From: Bacteroidales bacterium
Lineage (GTDB): Bacteria > Bacteroidota > Bacteroidia > Bacteroidales > Marinilabiliaceae
NCBI GenBank assembly: GCA_024401295.1
Contig: JAKSLG010000013.1
Coordinates: 1-64,000 of the forward strand
DNA: 64,000 nt
Direction of reading: 5' to 3'
Shown here: one piece after another, positions 15,826 to 24,790 of the stretch
Layout of the letters: every line of letters begins with the position of its first letter
Numbering within the stretch: the first letter of the stretch is position 1
Notes under the pieces: model-generated
Told to the model about the DNA's origin: nothing
Database searches by the model: none
The model's input: only the letters and a program-made list of their open reading frames with translations
Made by a program: the position numbers and the translations under genes

Positions 15826-18732
15826 ATGAAATTTAAATTTTTAGCAGTAGTGTTGCTTGCAGCAATGTTTGCAACAGAAATGTCTGCTCAACAACAGTTG
15901 ACTAAGGAGCAGATTCTTAATATGAGTATTGAAGAATTGTCAGAACTTCCTCTTGAAGATCTTATGCAAGCCGTTGAAACACTCGGTGTTTCAAGTGTTG
16001 ACGAGCTTTTTGCAATGATTATGAATAAGAACGTTTCTTCTGCATCTAAGAAGGAAGAAGATTCGTTCACATCTCCATTGTCATCTACGGTAATCACTCG
16101 CGACGAGATGCGTACGTATGGCATTTCGACAATAGAAGAAGCCTTTCGTCTCATTCCAGGAATGATAGTTACGGAGAAGACAAATGGCGTGTATGACATA
16201 CATATGCGTGGTCTGAACAATATTCCTGACAACAATATGTTCCTTTACACAGAAAATGCGAATACTCTTATCATGATTGATGGTCGCCCTGTGCAGAATT
16301 ATGCAATGGGTGCTGTTAACTTTGATATGGTGCCTATTGATATTGAGGATGTTGAACGTATTGAGGTCGTTCGTGGTGCATGCTCTGCACTTTATGGTGC
16401 AAATGCAGTATCGGGTGTGATTAATATCATCACAGAAAAACCAACAACAGGTTCGAAGCTCATAAGTGGTGATATTCAGGTTGGTTCTCAGAGTACATAT
16501 GTTGGTAATATCGCTTTGCGTAAGGCGTTTAATGATAAGTTCGCAGCAGGTGTGACATTTAATATGCAGTATCGTGAGCGTCCGACAAATAAGTTGTATG
16601 TCATTCCTCAGGCTGGCGTATATGTTGCAACAAATTCTCAGGCTATGCCTGCACCGGGTGTTTTGGTTAATACACCTTATGCATATGGTTCACTCGGTGC
16701 TGATGGTGTTCTCTCGTTGAATGGTGTAGGATCAATTCAACTTGATGAGAATAAGCAGCCTGTGATGTCAACACTCGATCTTGAAGATGGTGTGACACCA
16801 GCAGATTTTCAGAATGCAATAGGTGCGTTTATGGGTTCGTACCAGAATTATCAGCAGATCTTTGGTTCGCTTGAGGCCGTGAACGAAGGAAAGTATTGCT
16901 CTGTATCTGAGTTGGGTAATATCAAGCAGATTTATCCTGTTGAGTATGACGAAAAGGGTAATGTCAAGTCTTTCCGCCTCTTTAATGGTCTTGAGCCGGA
17001 AACTCCTGCAAATGCTATGTTTGAGCATCCTGAAATTGCTCGTAAGACATTGGGCCTTAATGGTTATTTGCGTTTTACTCCGAATTCAGACATCGCAATT
17101 AACTTGATGGGCGGTTATCAGAATTCACTCGTAAATACGACTCCTGTTGGTGATGATTATTTCTCATTCAATGGTCGTGCTTCTAAGACTTATTATGTTG
17201 CTCTTGATGCAAATGTATATGGTTTGAAGTTCCTTGCGAATTACAGTGCAGGTCCACAGGATTATGCAGTTGGTGTTCCTGGTTTCAAGGTTTATCCAAA
17301 GAGTTTGAACATCAGTGCTGAATATGATTTTAATTTTGATTTTGGACTTAGTGTTCGTCCTGGTATTTCTTATCAGAATATCAATACAGAGGATTATACT
17401 CCGGTATGGGCAGATAAGCAAACTTACAAGTGGAAATATGAAGATCCTGGCTATCGCTATGATTCAAATGACAAGGATCACTTGTCTGGCTTCTTTAACT
17501 ATACTTGCAAGATGACAACATTTGCACCAAGTATTCGCCTTGATTACAAGGTCGGCGCTTTGCGTTTGATTGGTGCATTCCGTGAAGACAAGACAAATAT
17601 TCCTGATAAGTGGACTCCATCATGGCAGTTCGCTGCAAATTACAGCATCAACGATAATAATTTTGTTCGTGTTGTGTATGGTCGTGCAAATCGCGGTACA
17701 AACATGGTTTCGAGCGGTGCGAACTTCGAATGGACTCGTACAAGCCTTGTTTACCCATCACGTCTGCACTTCTCTGCAAATGATGATCCTTCGTTGGTGA
17801 AGATTGACAATGTTGAGTTGGGCTATAGAACTAAGCCAAGCAACAAGTTGCTCATTGATGCAGAGTTGTTCTATTCAAAGAGTTCTGGGTATGGTGCGCT
17901 CATGGCTTATTCCGCATCGATGAATATAAGCCCTGCAAACAAGAATTCTTTGGTTGCATATCTTCATAGTGCAGGTGATGCATTGTTGGCACAGGTCGCA
18001 AAAGGTGAGGGCGATATCTTCAACGAGAACATGGATAAAGGTCTTATCCTTGAACCATATGCAAGCATCAGATACAACAATTTGCCATACGATGTCAAAC
18101 AATTCGGTTTGTCGTTCAATGTGGATTATATCATCTCTTCAAAGTTGATCGCTAAGTTGAATGCAAACTTCCAGAAGACAACTATTGATAACTATTATCA
18201 GTATAGTCAAACTGCTGATATTCAGAAGATGCTTGGTGTGTCAACTGCAAGTGCAACTGAAGATTTCAAGAATGCTGTTGCAGTTCTTATCAAGAGTCGT
18301 CTCGTTGATGGCAAGAGCCTTGATGAGTCAATTGAATCTGCTTTTGTAGATTATCATGATGCAGCAACAGATTGGTTGAAATTTGGTGCCACAATGAATG
18401 AGCAGACAAGTTCAATTGAAAAGGAGAATGGTCATGCTCACAAGGCAACTCCATCATTCTATGGTATGCTCGGTTTAATCTATAAGCCTGTTCAGAAGCT
18501 GGAAGTTGCTGCATTTGCAAACTTTGTTGGCAAGCGAACATATCAGACAAAGTATGGTGCTGATGAACTTGACAATCGTTGCACCGCTAACCTTAAAGTC
18601 GGTTATAAGCCAATGCAGAATTTCGAGTTGTTTGTAAATGCACACAACCTCTTTAATACTAAGGATCGTGAGTTTACTTGCAGCGATGAAATTGGTGGTA
18701 TCTACACAGTTGGTGTGAACTTCGGTTTCTAA
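15826..18732 (+). CDS. TonB-dependent outer-membrane receptor, copy 3
   Basis: 968 residues with the same domain order as copies 1 and 2: signal peptide, acidic helical N-terminal stretch, plug (RIEVVRGACSALYGANAV) and barrel ending GVNFGF. It is clearly the closest relative of copy 2 across the plug, the shared insertion (GVGSIQLDENKQPV) and the C-terminal 100 residues. It differs in the loop near residues 690-740 (a helical segment rich in Ala, Leu and Lys) and near 795-835. The start at ATG 15826 gives a good signal peptide (MKFKFLAVVLLAAMFATEMSA). The substrate is unknown. Confidence 0.88.
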   Translation: MKFKFLAVVLLAAMFATEMSAQQQLTKEQILNMSIEELSELPLEDLMQAVETLGVSSVDELFAMIMNKNVSSASKKEEDSFTSPLSSTVITRDEMRTYGISTIEEAFRLIPGMIVTEKTNGVYDIHMRGLNNIPDNNMFLYTENANTLIMIDGRPVQNYAMGAVNFDMVPIDIEDVERIEVVRGACSALYGANAVSGVINIITEKPTTGSKLISGDIQVGSQSTYVGNIALRKAFNDKFAAGVTFNMQYRERPTNKLYVIPQAGVYVATNSQAMPAPGVLVNTPYAYGSLGADGVLSLNGVGSIQLDENKQPVMSTLDLEDGVTPADFQNAIGAFMGSYQNYQQIFGSLEAVNEGKYCSVSELGNIKQIYPVEYDEKGNVKSFRLFNGLEPETPANAMFEHPEIARKTLGLNGYLRFTPNSDIAINLMGGYQNSLVNTTPVGDDYFSFNGRASKTYYVALDANVYGLKFLANYSAGPQDYAVGVPGFKVYPKSLNISAEYDFNFDFGLSVRPGISYQNINTEDYTPVWADKQTYKWKYEDPGYRYDSNDKDHLSGFFNYTCKMTTFAPSIRLDYKVGALRLIGAFREDKTNIPDKWTPSWQFAANYSINDNNFVRVVYGRANRGTNMVSSGANFEWTRTSLVYPSRLHFSANDDPSLVKIDNVELGYRTKPSNKLLIDAELFYSKSSGYGALMAYSASMNISPANKNSLVAYLHSAGDALLAQVAKGEGDIFNENMDKGLILEPYASIRYNNLPYDVKQFGLSFNVDYIISSKLIAKLNANFQKTTIDNYYQYSQTADIQKMLGVSTASATEDFKNAVAVLIKSRLVDGKSLDESIESAFVDYHDAATDWLKFGATMNEQTSSIEKENGHAHKATPSFYGMLGLIYKPVQKLEVAAFANFVGKRTYQTKYGADELDNRCTANLKVGYKPMQNFELFVNAHNLFNTKDREFTCSDEIGGIYTVGVNFGF

Positions 18733-18751
18733 TCCAATTGTTTTTAAATAT

Positions 18752-18784
18752 AAAGGCAGCCATGCAATTGCATTGGCTGCCTTT
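18752..18784. terminator. Convergent terminator between receptor copy 3 and the efflux operon
   Basis: AAAGGCAGCCA (18752-18762) and TGGCTGCCTTT (18774-18784) are a perfect 11-base stem with an 11-base loop. It lies between two converging genes and has T-rich DNA on the plus side and on the complementary minus side, so it can serve both. Confidence 0.8.
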
Positions 18785-18805
18785 GTTTGTTGTTTGAAGT
18801 GTAAG

Positions 18806-19960
18806 TTATCGACCGATTGCGTTGATGTTTTCTGCACATTCGGCAGTAGAACGTAATGCTTCAATGTATTTCTTACGCATATTGAAATATGATTCTATGT
18901 CCTGAATGTATTCATCAATAGAAATCTCATTATTTTCAAGAGCCTTACATATAGATTCTATTGTGAATTCATCAATAGCTTTTTTTATTTTTTCGCATGC
19001 ATTGCATTTGCTTTTAAAGCGTAGTATTTCGCTTTCAAGCAGATTCTTTATTCTCAATTGGATTTCGTTTTCCTCAAGTTCTGCAGCTTTTATCATCGCT
19101 TGTGCAGCCTTTGTTGTTCCCTTGTTTTCGCAAATAGGAATAGACATAGCAATGCTGAATCCCTGAAGAGAATTTTCTCCACTACGTTCACTGACGTATC
19201 CAACAGAGAAATGGGGTAGTCGTTCACTTCTTTTTACTGCCATGTTTGCGTTTGCAAGCGCAATATTCTGTGATGCCTCCTTTATTTCTACGGATTTGCT
19301 GATATCGGCGTCTGCAATGAGTGGAATCTCTTCTATTCTTGTTGAATATTCAATGTCTTTGTTGCCATTGAGTCTGGTTAATTCTTTTTGCAGTCGAATG
19401 CGTTCAATCGCGTTGTCGTCGATTTCGCTCTGCATGTCAATCAACATCAATTGCATCTGGCTATTTTCAATTATAGATGTATGTCCTGCTTCGAAGCTTT
19501 TTTGCGTCGCTTCAGCAGTATGGCGAACATGCACAATTTGTTCATCAAGAATGTCTGCAAGCGAGTTGTTGTATGCGAGCTCTATGCAGACAAGTGCAGC
19601 CTCATGCAGAATTGCTTGACGTTGCTGCAAGAATTGAATATCTGCAAGTTGCGCTGATTGCTCAGCCATTTTGCGGCGACGTTTGTAGGCTGAGGGAAAA
19701 TCAAAATCTTGAGTTACGTTGAGATCAAGCCTGTTGTCTTCTGTATCACTCGGTTTCCCCCATAAATAGTGAAACTCAATCTCTGGGTTTTGCAGATAGA
19801 TTCCTGTCTTAGCCTCTTTTTTTTCTGCATCAGCCATGTTTTGACGAGCCTCAATCATTGGACTGTTTTGTTCAATTGAATGAATAATGTCGTCAATTTT
19901 TTGTGCAGAAACGGCCGTGGAGAAGGTTATCATGCATAGTTGAATAAGAATAGACTTCAT
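18806..19960 (-). CDS. TolC/CzcC-like outer-membrane efflux channel
   Basis: The product of 384 residues is the outer-membrane factor of the RND efflux system. It has a signal peptide (MKSILIQLCMITFSTAVSAQ) and long amphipathic helices typical of the family, with the central block DFPSAYKRRRKMAEQSAQLADIQ-like segment near residues 85-105. I start it at ATG 19960, because this overlaps the stop of the pump gene in a TAATG string (one shared base), which indicates translational coupling. A longer frame would begin inside the pump gene. It forms the exit duct for the adaptor and pump encoded upstream. Confidence 0.85.
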   Translation of the reverse strand: MKSILIQLCMITFSTAVSAQKIDDIIHSIEQNSPMIEARQNMADAEKKEAKTGIYLQNPEIEFHYLWGKPSDTEDNRLDLNVTQDFDFPSAYKRRRKMAEQSAQLADIQFLQQRQAILHEAALVCIELAYNNSLADILDEQIVHVRHTAEATQKSFEAGHTSIIENSQMQLMLIDMQSEIDDNAIERIRLQKELTRLNGNKDIEYSTRIEEIPLIADADISKSVEIKEASQNIALANANMAVKRSERLPHFSVGYVSERSGENSLQGFSIAMSIPICENKGTTKAAQAMIKAAELEENEIQLRIKNLLESEILRFKSKCNACEKIKKAIDEFTIESICKALENNEISIDEYIQDIESYFNMRKKYIEALRSTAECAENINAIGR

Positions 19961-22900
19961 TATTTGTCTTGTTTTGTTTTGAACCATTTATATATAATAG
20001 GCATGGCATAGAGATTCAGCAAAGTTGACGTGAGTAATCCTCCCAGTACTACGATTGCCATTGGACTTTGTATCTCGTTGCCGGATTTATCGCCATTGAT
20101 AACCAGTGGAATAAGTGCGAGCGCAGATGTCAATGCTGTCATTAGAATCGGATTCAGGCGGTCAAGCGACCCAAGAACAATACATTTGTTCAAGTCTCGA
20201 TCGGTTGACAAAAGTGTCTCGTATTTAGTTATGAGCAGCACTCCGTTGCGTGTGGCAATGCCAAAAAGCGTAATGAATCCGATTGTTGATGGAATACTGA
20301 TTACGCCCGACGTGAACCACACGGCAAATATACCACCAATTAATGACATTGGCAATGTCGCCATTACAATCGTTGCCAGGCTGATATTGCGGAATTCGCT
20401 GATTAAAAGCATGAAAATTATCAGGAGTGCTATAATCGTCGTGATCATAAGTGTACGTGATGCACTTTTTGCACTTTCGAACTGACCACCATACTCGATG
20501 CGATAACTTTCTGGTAATGAGATATTCTTCTCGATTGAACGTTCGATTTCATCGACAACGGCACTCATGTCTCGTCCGCTTACGTTTGCTGAAACAACCA
20601 ATTTGCGTTGTACGTTTTCGCGTGAAATTGTATTAGGTCCGCTTGTTGAAACTATTTCGCATATCTCATTCAGAGCAACACATCCTCCAAACGCAGTTTG
20701 TACTGGTGCATTGCGTATGCCTTCAATTGTGTGCGAATAGCGGTCTGCCAGACGGATTGTCAAATCGAACGAACGCTGACCTTCATATATGCTTCCAACA
20801 TTTTTTCCGGCAAATGCCTGTTCTGTAAAATCGTTGAGCTGCTGCATGGTTATGCCGTATTTGGCCATGGCATCGCGTTTCGGGCGAATCTGTATCTGAG
20901 GCGTTTCTGTCTGCTGCTCGACATTCACATCTACACATCCATCAACTTCGCTAATCAGCCCTTTTATTTGATTGCCAATGATTTGCATTTGTGAAAGGTC
21001 TGTGCCAAAGATTTTTATTGCAATGTTTGCACGAGTGCCGGAAAGAATGTGATCAATGCGATGCCCAAGTGGCTGACCAACAGTTACTGCTACGCCGGGA
21101 ATGGCGTTAAGTCGTTTTCTGACATCGTTGAATAATTCGTCACGACTTCGGTCTGTTAGTTCGAAATTAACGTCGAGTTCGGCGCTATTTGTAGCCTGCG
21201 AGTGTTCATCAAGATCGCCTCTACCTGTGCGTCGTGATGTGCTTTTTACCTCAGGAATATCGAGTAGCGTTCGTTCCATGAGTGTTCCGATTTCGTCGCT
21301 CACGTCGAGAGAAACTCCAGCCTTTGTGACTGCAGATATTGTCATTGAACCTTCGTTGAAGTCTGGCAAGAAACTGCTGCCCATTGTAAAGAACATAGTT
21401 GCTGCTGCAATGATAAGCATAATCGCGCTTATTGCAACTACTTTGGGGGATTTCATGAGTCGCGAAAGGGTAGAGGTGTATATTTTTTTCAGCCATCCGA
21501 CAATACGGCTTTCACTTTCATTGCGTGTTAGATAAGAGTCTGAACTGAGCAATGTCTTGCATAGCAATGGCGTGATAGTCATTGCAACAATGAGTGACAT
21601 AAAGAGTGCGACAATAAACGCAATTCCAAGAGGTTTCAACATGCGCCCTTCCATTCCCGAAAGGAAGAAGAGAGGAATAAATGCAACAATAATTATAAGC
21701 GTTGCGTTGATGATTGATGTGCGAATCTCTTTTGATGCTTCAAAAACAATATCGATGGTAGATCTGCCGGTCTTTGCTATGTGGTTTTCTCTCAATCTTT
21801 TATATACGTTTTCAACGTCGATGATTGCATCGTCGACAAGAGATCCGATTGCAATGCACATTCCGCCGAGTGTCATCGTATTGATGTCCATTCCGAAAAA
21901 ATACAGTACAATGATTGTTGCAAGCAGTGAAAGAGGCATGGCTACAATTGATATAATCGTTGTCCGCATGCTTCCAAGGAAGAGTGCCAGAACGATGATG
22001 ACAAAAATTGCACCTTCAGCCAGTGCTCGTCCAACATTGCCAACGGCTGCTTCAATAAAATCTGCCTGACGAAATATTGTCGTGTCGATTGTTACATCTG
22101 CCGGCAGTGTGTGAATGATGCCTTTGAGGTTCCGTTCGATATTGTTGGTTACGGCTAATGTGTTGATATTTGGCTGTTTGGATACAGAGATGATTATTGA
22201 CGGTTTTGCGTTGTGTGAGGCATAACCCATTGGAATTGCTGTGCCTATTCGTACGTCTGCGACATCTGCGATGCAGACAGGTTTCCCATTGTTCATACCT
22301 ACGAGTGTACGACCAATTTCATCGATGTTCGACGTGCGACCCATCGTGCGAAGCGAATATTCATTATTATAGTCGCGGATCGTGCCACCTGTGGCATCTA
22401 TGCTCAACGATTTGGCCGCAGTCTCAATGTCATTCATGCCTATGCCGTTTCGGCTCATCTTTATCGGGTCAGCAACTATCTGATATTCTTTGATTTCGCC
22501 ACCCATGACTGTTACCTGTGAGACTCCTCCCGTTGCCAGTATATTTGGCTTGATGACCCATTCCGCCAGTGAGTGAAGGTCCATCATGCTCGTCGTGTCC
22601 GATTGTAGACCGATGAACAGGATTTCTCCCATGACACTCGATTGCGGAGCCATTTCTGGCATTATGCCTTCAGGCAATGCGTCATTTATCGTTGCCATTT
22701 TTTCGCTGACAATCTGGCGTGCTTTCATCACATCCATTCCCCAATCGAATTCTGCCCAGACAAATGAATAGCCACTCATTGATGCAGAGCGCACTCGTCT
22801 GACATTTGTTGCGCCATTCAGTGCAGTCTCGATGTGAAAACTGACAAGGCGTTCAACTTCTTCTGCTGCAAGTCCATTACAGTCCGTCATGACGACAACA

Positions 22901-23037
22901 GTTGGAGCTGTCAAGTCGGGAAAGACGTCGATATCCATCTCACGCATCGACCAAATACCGCCAATGACAACAAGCAACGCACCAACAAAGACGGCTAATC
23001 TGTTGTGAAGTGAGAATCGTATAATATTGTCTATCAT
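19960..23037 (-). CDS. Heavy-metal efflux RND pump (CusA/CzcA family)
   Basis: A 1025-residue inner-membrane proton-driven pump, the usual size for the HME-RND family. It starts with MIDNIIRFSLHNRLAVFVGA, has the VFPDLTAPTVVV block near residues 38-49, and the diagnostic fourth-helix acidic signature GSLVDDAIIDVENVYKRL near residues 400-417. The sequence differs from the DGAxxxxEN of CusA and CzcA, so the metal cannot be assigned from it. The C-terminal helices include the FITLFGIATRNGVLL block. Gene order is adaptor, pump, channel, with a 30-base gap after the adaptor and a one-base overlap with the channel gene. The His-rich proteins upstream point to a divalent metal or Cu/Ag as substrate. 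Confidence 0.92.
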   Translation of the reverse strand: MIDNIIRFSLHNRLAVFVGALLVVIGGIWSMREMDIDVFPDLTAPTVVVMTDCNGLAAEEVERLVSFHIETALNGATNVRRVRSASMSGYSFVWAEFDWGMDVMKARQIVSEKMATINDALPEGIMPEMAPQSSVMGEILFIGLQSDTTSMMDLHSLAEWVIKPNILATGGVSQVTVMGGEIKEYQIVADPIKMSRNGIGMNDIETAAKSLSIDATGGTIRDYNNEYSLRTMGRTSNIDEIGRTLVGMNNGKPVCIADVADVRIGTAIPMGYASHNAKPSIIISVSKQPNINTLAVTNNIERNLKGIIHTLPADVTIDTTIFRQADFIEAAVGNVGRALAEGAIFVIIVLALFLGSMRTTIISIVAMPLSLLATIIVLYFFGMDINTMTLGGMCIAIGSLVDDAIIDVENVYKRLRENHIAKTGRSTIDIVFEASKEIRTSIINATLIIIVAFIPLFFLSGMEGRMLKPLGIAFIVALFMSLIVAMTITPLLCKTLLSSDSYLTRNESESRIVGWLKKIYTSTLSRLMKSPKVVAISAIMLIIAAATMFFTMGSSFLPDFNEGSMTISAVTKAGVSLDVSDEIGTLMERTLLDIPEVKSTSRRTGRGDLDEHSQATNSAELDVNFELTDRSRDELFNDVRKRLNAIPGVAVTVGQPLGHRIDHILSGTRANIAIKIFGTDLSQMQIIGNQIKGLISEVDGCVDVNVEQQTETPQIQIRPKRDAMAKYGITMQQLNDFTEQAFAGKNVGSIYEGQRSFDLTIRLADRYSHTIEGIRNAPVQTAFGGCVALNEICEIVSTSGPNTISRENVQRKLVVSANVSGRDMSAVVDEIERSIEKNISLPESYRIEYGGQFESAKSASRTLMITTIIALLIIFMLLISEFRNISLATIVMATLPMSLIGGIFAVWFTSGVISIPSTIGFITLFGIATRNGVLLITKYETLLSTDRDLNKCIVLGSLDRLNPILMTALTSALALIPLVINGDKSGNEIQSPMAIVVLGGLLTSTLLNLYAMPIIYKWFKTKQDK

Positions 23038-23067
23038 CTGTTTATGTGATATTTTGTTGGTTGAGTG

Positions 23068-24201
23068 TTAGTGAACATGTCCAGAGTGCGCGTCGAGTTG
23101 TGATGACTGCATTGACAATTTTACAATCATCGCACCTCGTCCTACGATGATATCGCCCTCGTTGAGTCCACTTGTGATTTCGCAGTTGATGCCATCAGTT
23201 CGACCTATTGTCACTTGACGTTTCTGGTATTCTTCCTCGTCTATTCTTACGAATACGTAGAATGTGCCCATCTCCTCAATGATGGCTGTCTGTGGAATGC
23301 TTATTGATTGGATTTCACTTTTTGACAGCAGACAAATGTCTATGAATGTACCGGCGATAAGTCCTTCGGCATTGCCGGCATCAAATGTGATTGTAAAAGC
23401 CGGATTTGACGTTGAAACGCCGTTGGTTATTCCGAGAATTTTACCGCCAAAGTCGCTCAATTTACTCCATTTCCCATCGATGCAGATGTTCGCATCTATA
23501 GTTTCTCGTAGTTGTTGCGCAAGTCTCGATGGTGCTTCGACATTCAATAGCATATTCCCATTGCCAATAATTTCGGCAATTTTTTCGCCAGTACTTACAA
23601 TCTCTCCGTTCTTGACGAATATCTGGCCAATCGTACCATTTTTTGTCGCATTGACGTTGACAATGCCTTTTGTGCCGATTGCTCTGATGTTTTCAAATTC
23701 AGCTTTTGCACTCAGGTATTTCGCTTTTGCTTCTGCCACGTCTGTTTCTGTCGTAATATGGTCGGCCAGAAGACTCTCCTTACGCTTATAATTTGTTTCC
23801 GCTTCTTCGAGCGCAGCTGCGGCTTTTGCCTCTCTCAATTCAAGGCTCTCTTCTGTCGATTGGCTGACGATTTGCGCAATTGTTGCTCCCTTTGATATTT
23901 CACGTCCTGTTATAGCCATTTCATTAAGTCTGACAATACCGCCAGTGCGTGCAGCCAGGAATTCAACGGACGACGGATTCATGACAACTTCCGCCACGGT
24001 TTTGTATCCAAAGCTATTGATTTTGGCTACACAAGTGTCTAGTTTGAAGTCTATGAGTTCGGCTTCCTCGTCATGAAATATGGCAACATTCGCCTTGTGT
24101 TCATGTTCGTGTTCCATGTCGCTTTCATGTTCCTTTTTGGGGGTGTTTTCACACGAACAAATGAACGCGGTACATAGACACGCTCCTATAAATCTTATCA
24201 T
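23068..24201 (-). CDS. Periplasmic adaptor lipoprotein (CusB/HlyD family)
   Basis: The 377-residue membrane fusion protein links pump and outer-membrane channel. A lipobox-like string ICSC places the lipidated Cys at residue 17. The mature N-terminus is unusually rich in Glu and His (residues 24-37 include MEHEHEHK), and the protein ends in HSGHVH. Both look like metal-binding tails. The coiled-coil hairpin lies near residues 120-165, flanked by the split lipoyl halves (GGIVRLN... and GTIGQIFVKNGEIV). The beta-barrel part contains SIPQTAIIEEMGTFYVFV. The His tails could collect metal from the periplasm for the pump; this is inference. Confidence 0.88.
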   Translation of the reverse strand: MIRFIGACLCTAFICSCENTPKKEHESDMEHEHEHKANVAIFHDEEAELIDFKLDTCVAKINSFGYKTVAEVVMNPSSVEFLAARTGGIVRLNEMAITGREISKGATIAQIVSQSTEESLELREAKAAAALEEAETNYKRKESLLADHITTETDVAEAKAKYLSAKAEFENIRAIGTKGIVNVNATKNGTIGQIFVKNGEIVSTGEKIAEIIGNGNMLLNVEAPSRLAQQLRETIDANICIDGKWSKLSDFGGKILGITNGVSTSNPAFTITFDAGNAEGLIAGTFIDICLLSKSEIQSISIPQTAIIEEMGTFYVFVRIDEEEYQKRQVTIGRTDGINCEITSGLNEGDIIVGRGAMIVKLSMQSSQLDAHSGHVH

Positions 24202-24233
24202 TTTTCTCTTTTATGTGTCAATGCAAATTTGTC

Positions 24234-24275
24234 GCGCGTAACGCGCATTTTTTGTTGCAAATTTCAAATTGCAAC
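24234..24275. other. Two small fold-backs in the leader of the adaptor gene
   Basis: GCGCG-TAA-CGCGC (24234-24246) and GTTGCAA ... TTGCAAC (24254-24275) lie 33-75 bases upstream of the adaptor start on the minus strand. They may be a regulator-binding palindrome or a weak terminator/attenuator between the His-rich gene and the adaptor. No T-run supports strong termination. Confidence 0.35.
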
Positions 24276-24367
24276 ATTACAAGTAGAACAGTCCCGATGT
24301 GACCTTTGCCTCATCAGACCTGAATGCTCATCGGAATGATTGACTTCCACGAATGAGCGTTAGTGCA

Positions 24368-24781
24368 TCAGACAAGAGATGGAGGTGCTCTAAACTGTCG
24401 TTCTGACATATAGCCAGAACGACAATGTTGGAGCTTGTTTTTTAATATAAAAATATGCGAATTGTCAATTTCTTCAGATATGATGACTTCTTCGCGTAAG
24501 TAAATCGCAATATTATTGCTGTTGTTGCATTTTTTATCGCAACGCGTATTGGACGAATAAGTCGTGTCGTGATGATGTTCTGGTTTGTTTTCATTGTGAT
24601 GATGGCATTCATGTATTCCATCTTCACTATGTGTAAAACATCCATCATCATCAATAAATATCGATTGCGCAATGTCAAAGTCATGGTGATGTTCTTCGTG
24701 TCCATGGTCTGCACACAAGTGGCATGCGAACACCAAGTAGATGCTCAGCAAAAACATCGATATGACTTTTTTTGCAATCAC
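24368..24781 (-). CDS. Small secreted His/Cys-rich protein, probable metal binder
   Basis: 137 residues with 16 His and 7 Cys. A hydrophobic leader (MIAKKVISMFLLSIYLVFA) is followed by clusters DHGHEEHHHDFD, IHECHHHNENKPEHHH and later CDKKC. I favour the GTG start at 24781, since it supplies the two lysines of a signal peptide. An ATG at 24757 would give a leader without charge. It sits 9 bases after the stop of the preceding secreted-protein gene and upstream of the metal-efflux adaptor, so a periplasmic metal buffer or chaperone role is likely. It recalls small His-rich Bacteroidota proteins near metal pumps (the DUF6769-like group), but I cannot confirm membership. Confidence 0.6.
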   Translation of the reverse strand: MIAKKVISMFLLSIYLVFACHLCADHGHEEHHHDFDIAQSIFIDDDGCFTHSEDGIHECHHHNENKPEHHHDTTYSSNTRCDKKCNNSNNIAIYLREEVIISEEIDNSHIFILKNKLQHCRSGYMSERQFRAPPSLV

Positions 24782-24790
24782 GCTTTATAT

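Larger units (their letters stand above)
7950..18732 (+). repeat. Tandem triplication of a YfiR-TonB receptor gene pair
   Basis: Three units start at 7950, 11611 and 15274, giving periods of 3661 and 3663 bases. Each has a 504-base YfiR gene, a short gap (19, 21 and 48 bases) and a receptor gene of about 2.9-3.0 kb followed by a hairpin. The YfiR products of units 1 and 3 differ at about 24 of 167 positions by hand alignment (about 86 percent identical), whereas the receptors diverge strongly in their predicted surface loops. Units 2 and 3 share a long insertion that unit 1 lacks, so they are the closer pair. Confidence 0.9.

Noticed and set aside
7950..18732. Interpretation as a classical YfiBNR c-di-GMP operon
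   Set aside because: No YfiN-like cyclase and no OmpA-like YfiB are present; only the YfiR-type domain and a TonB receptor are seen.
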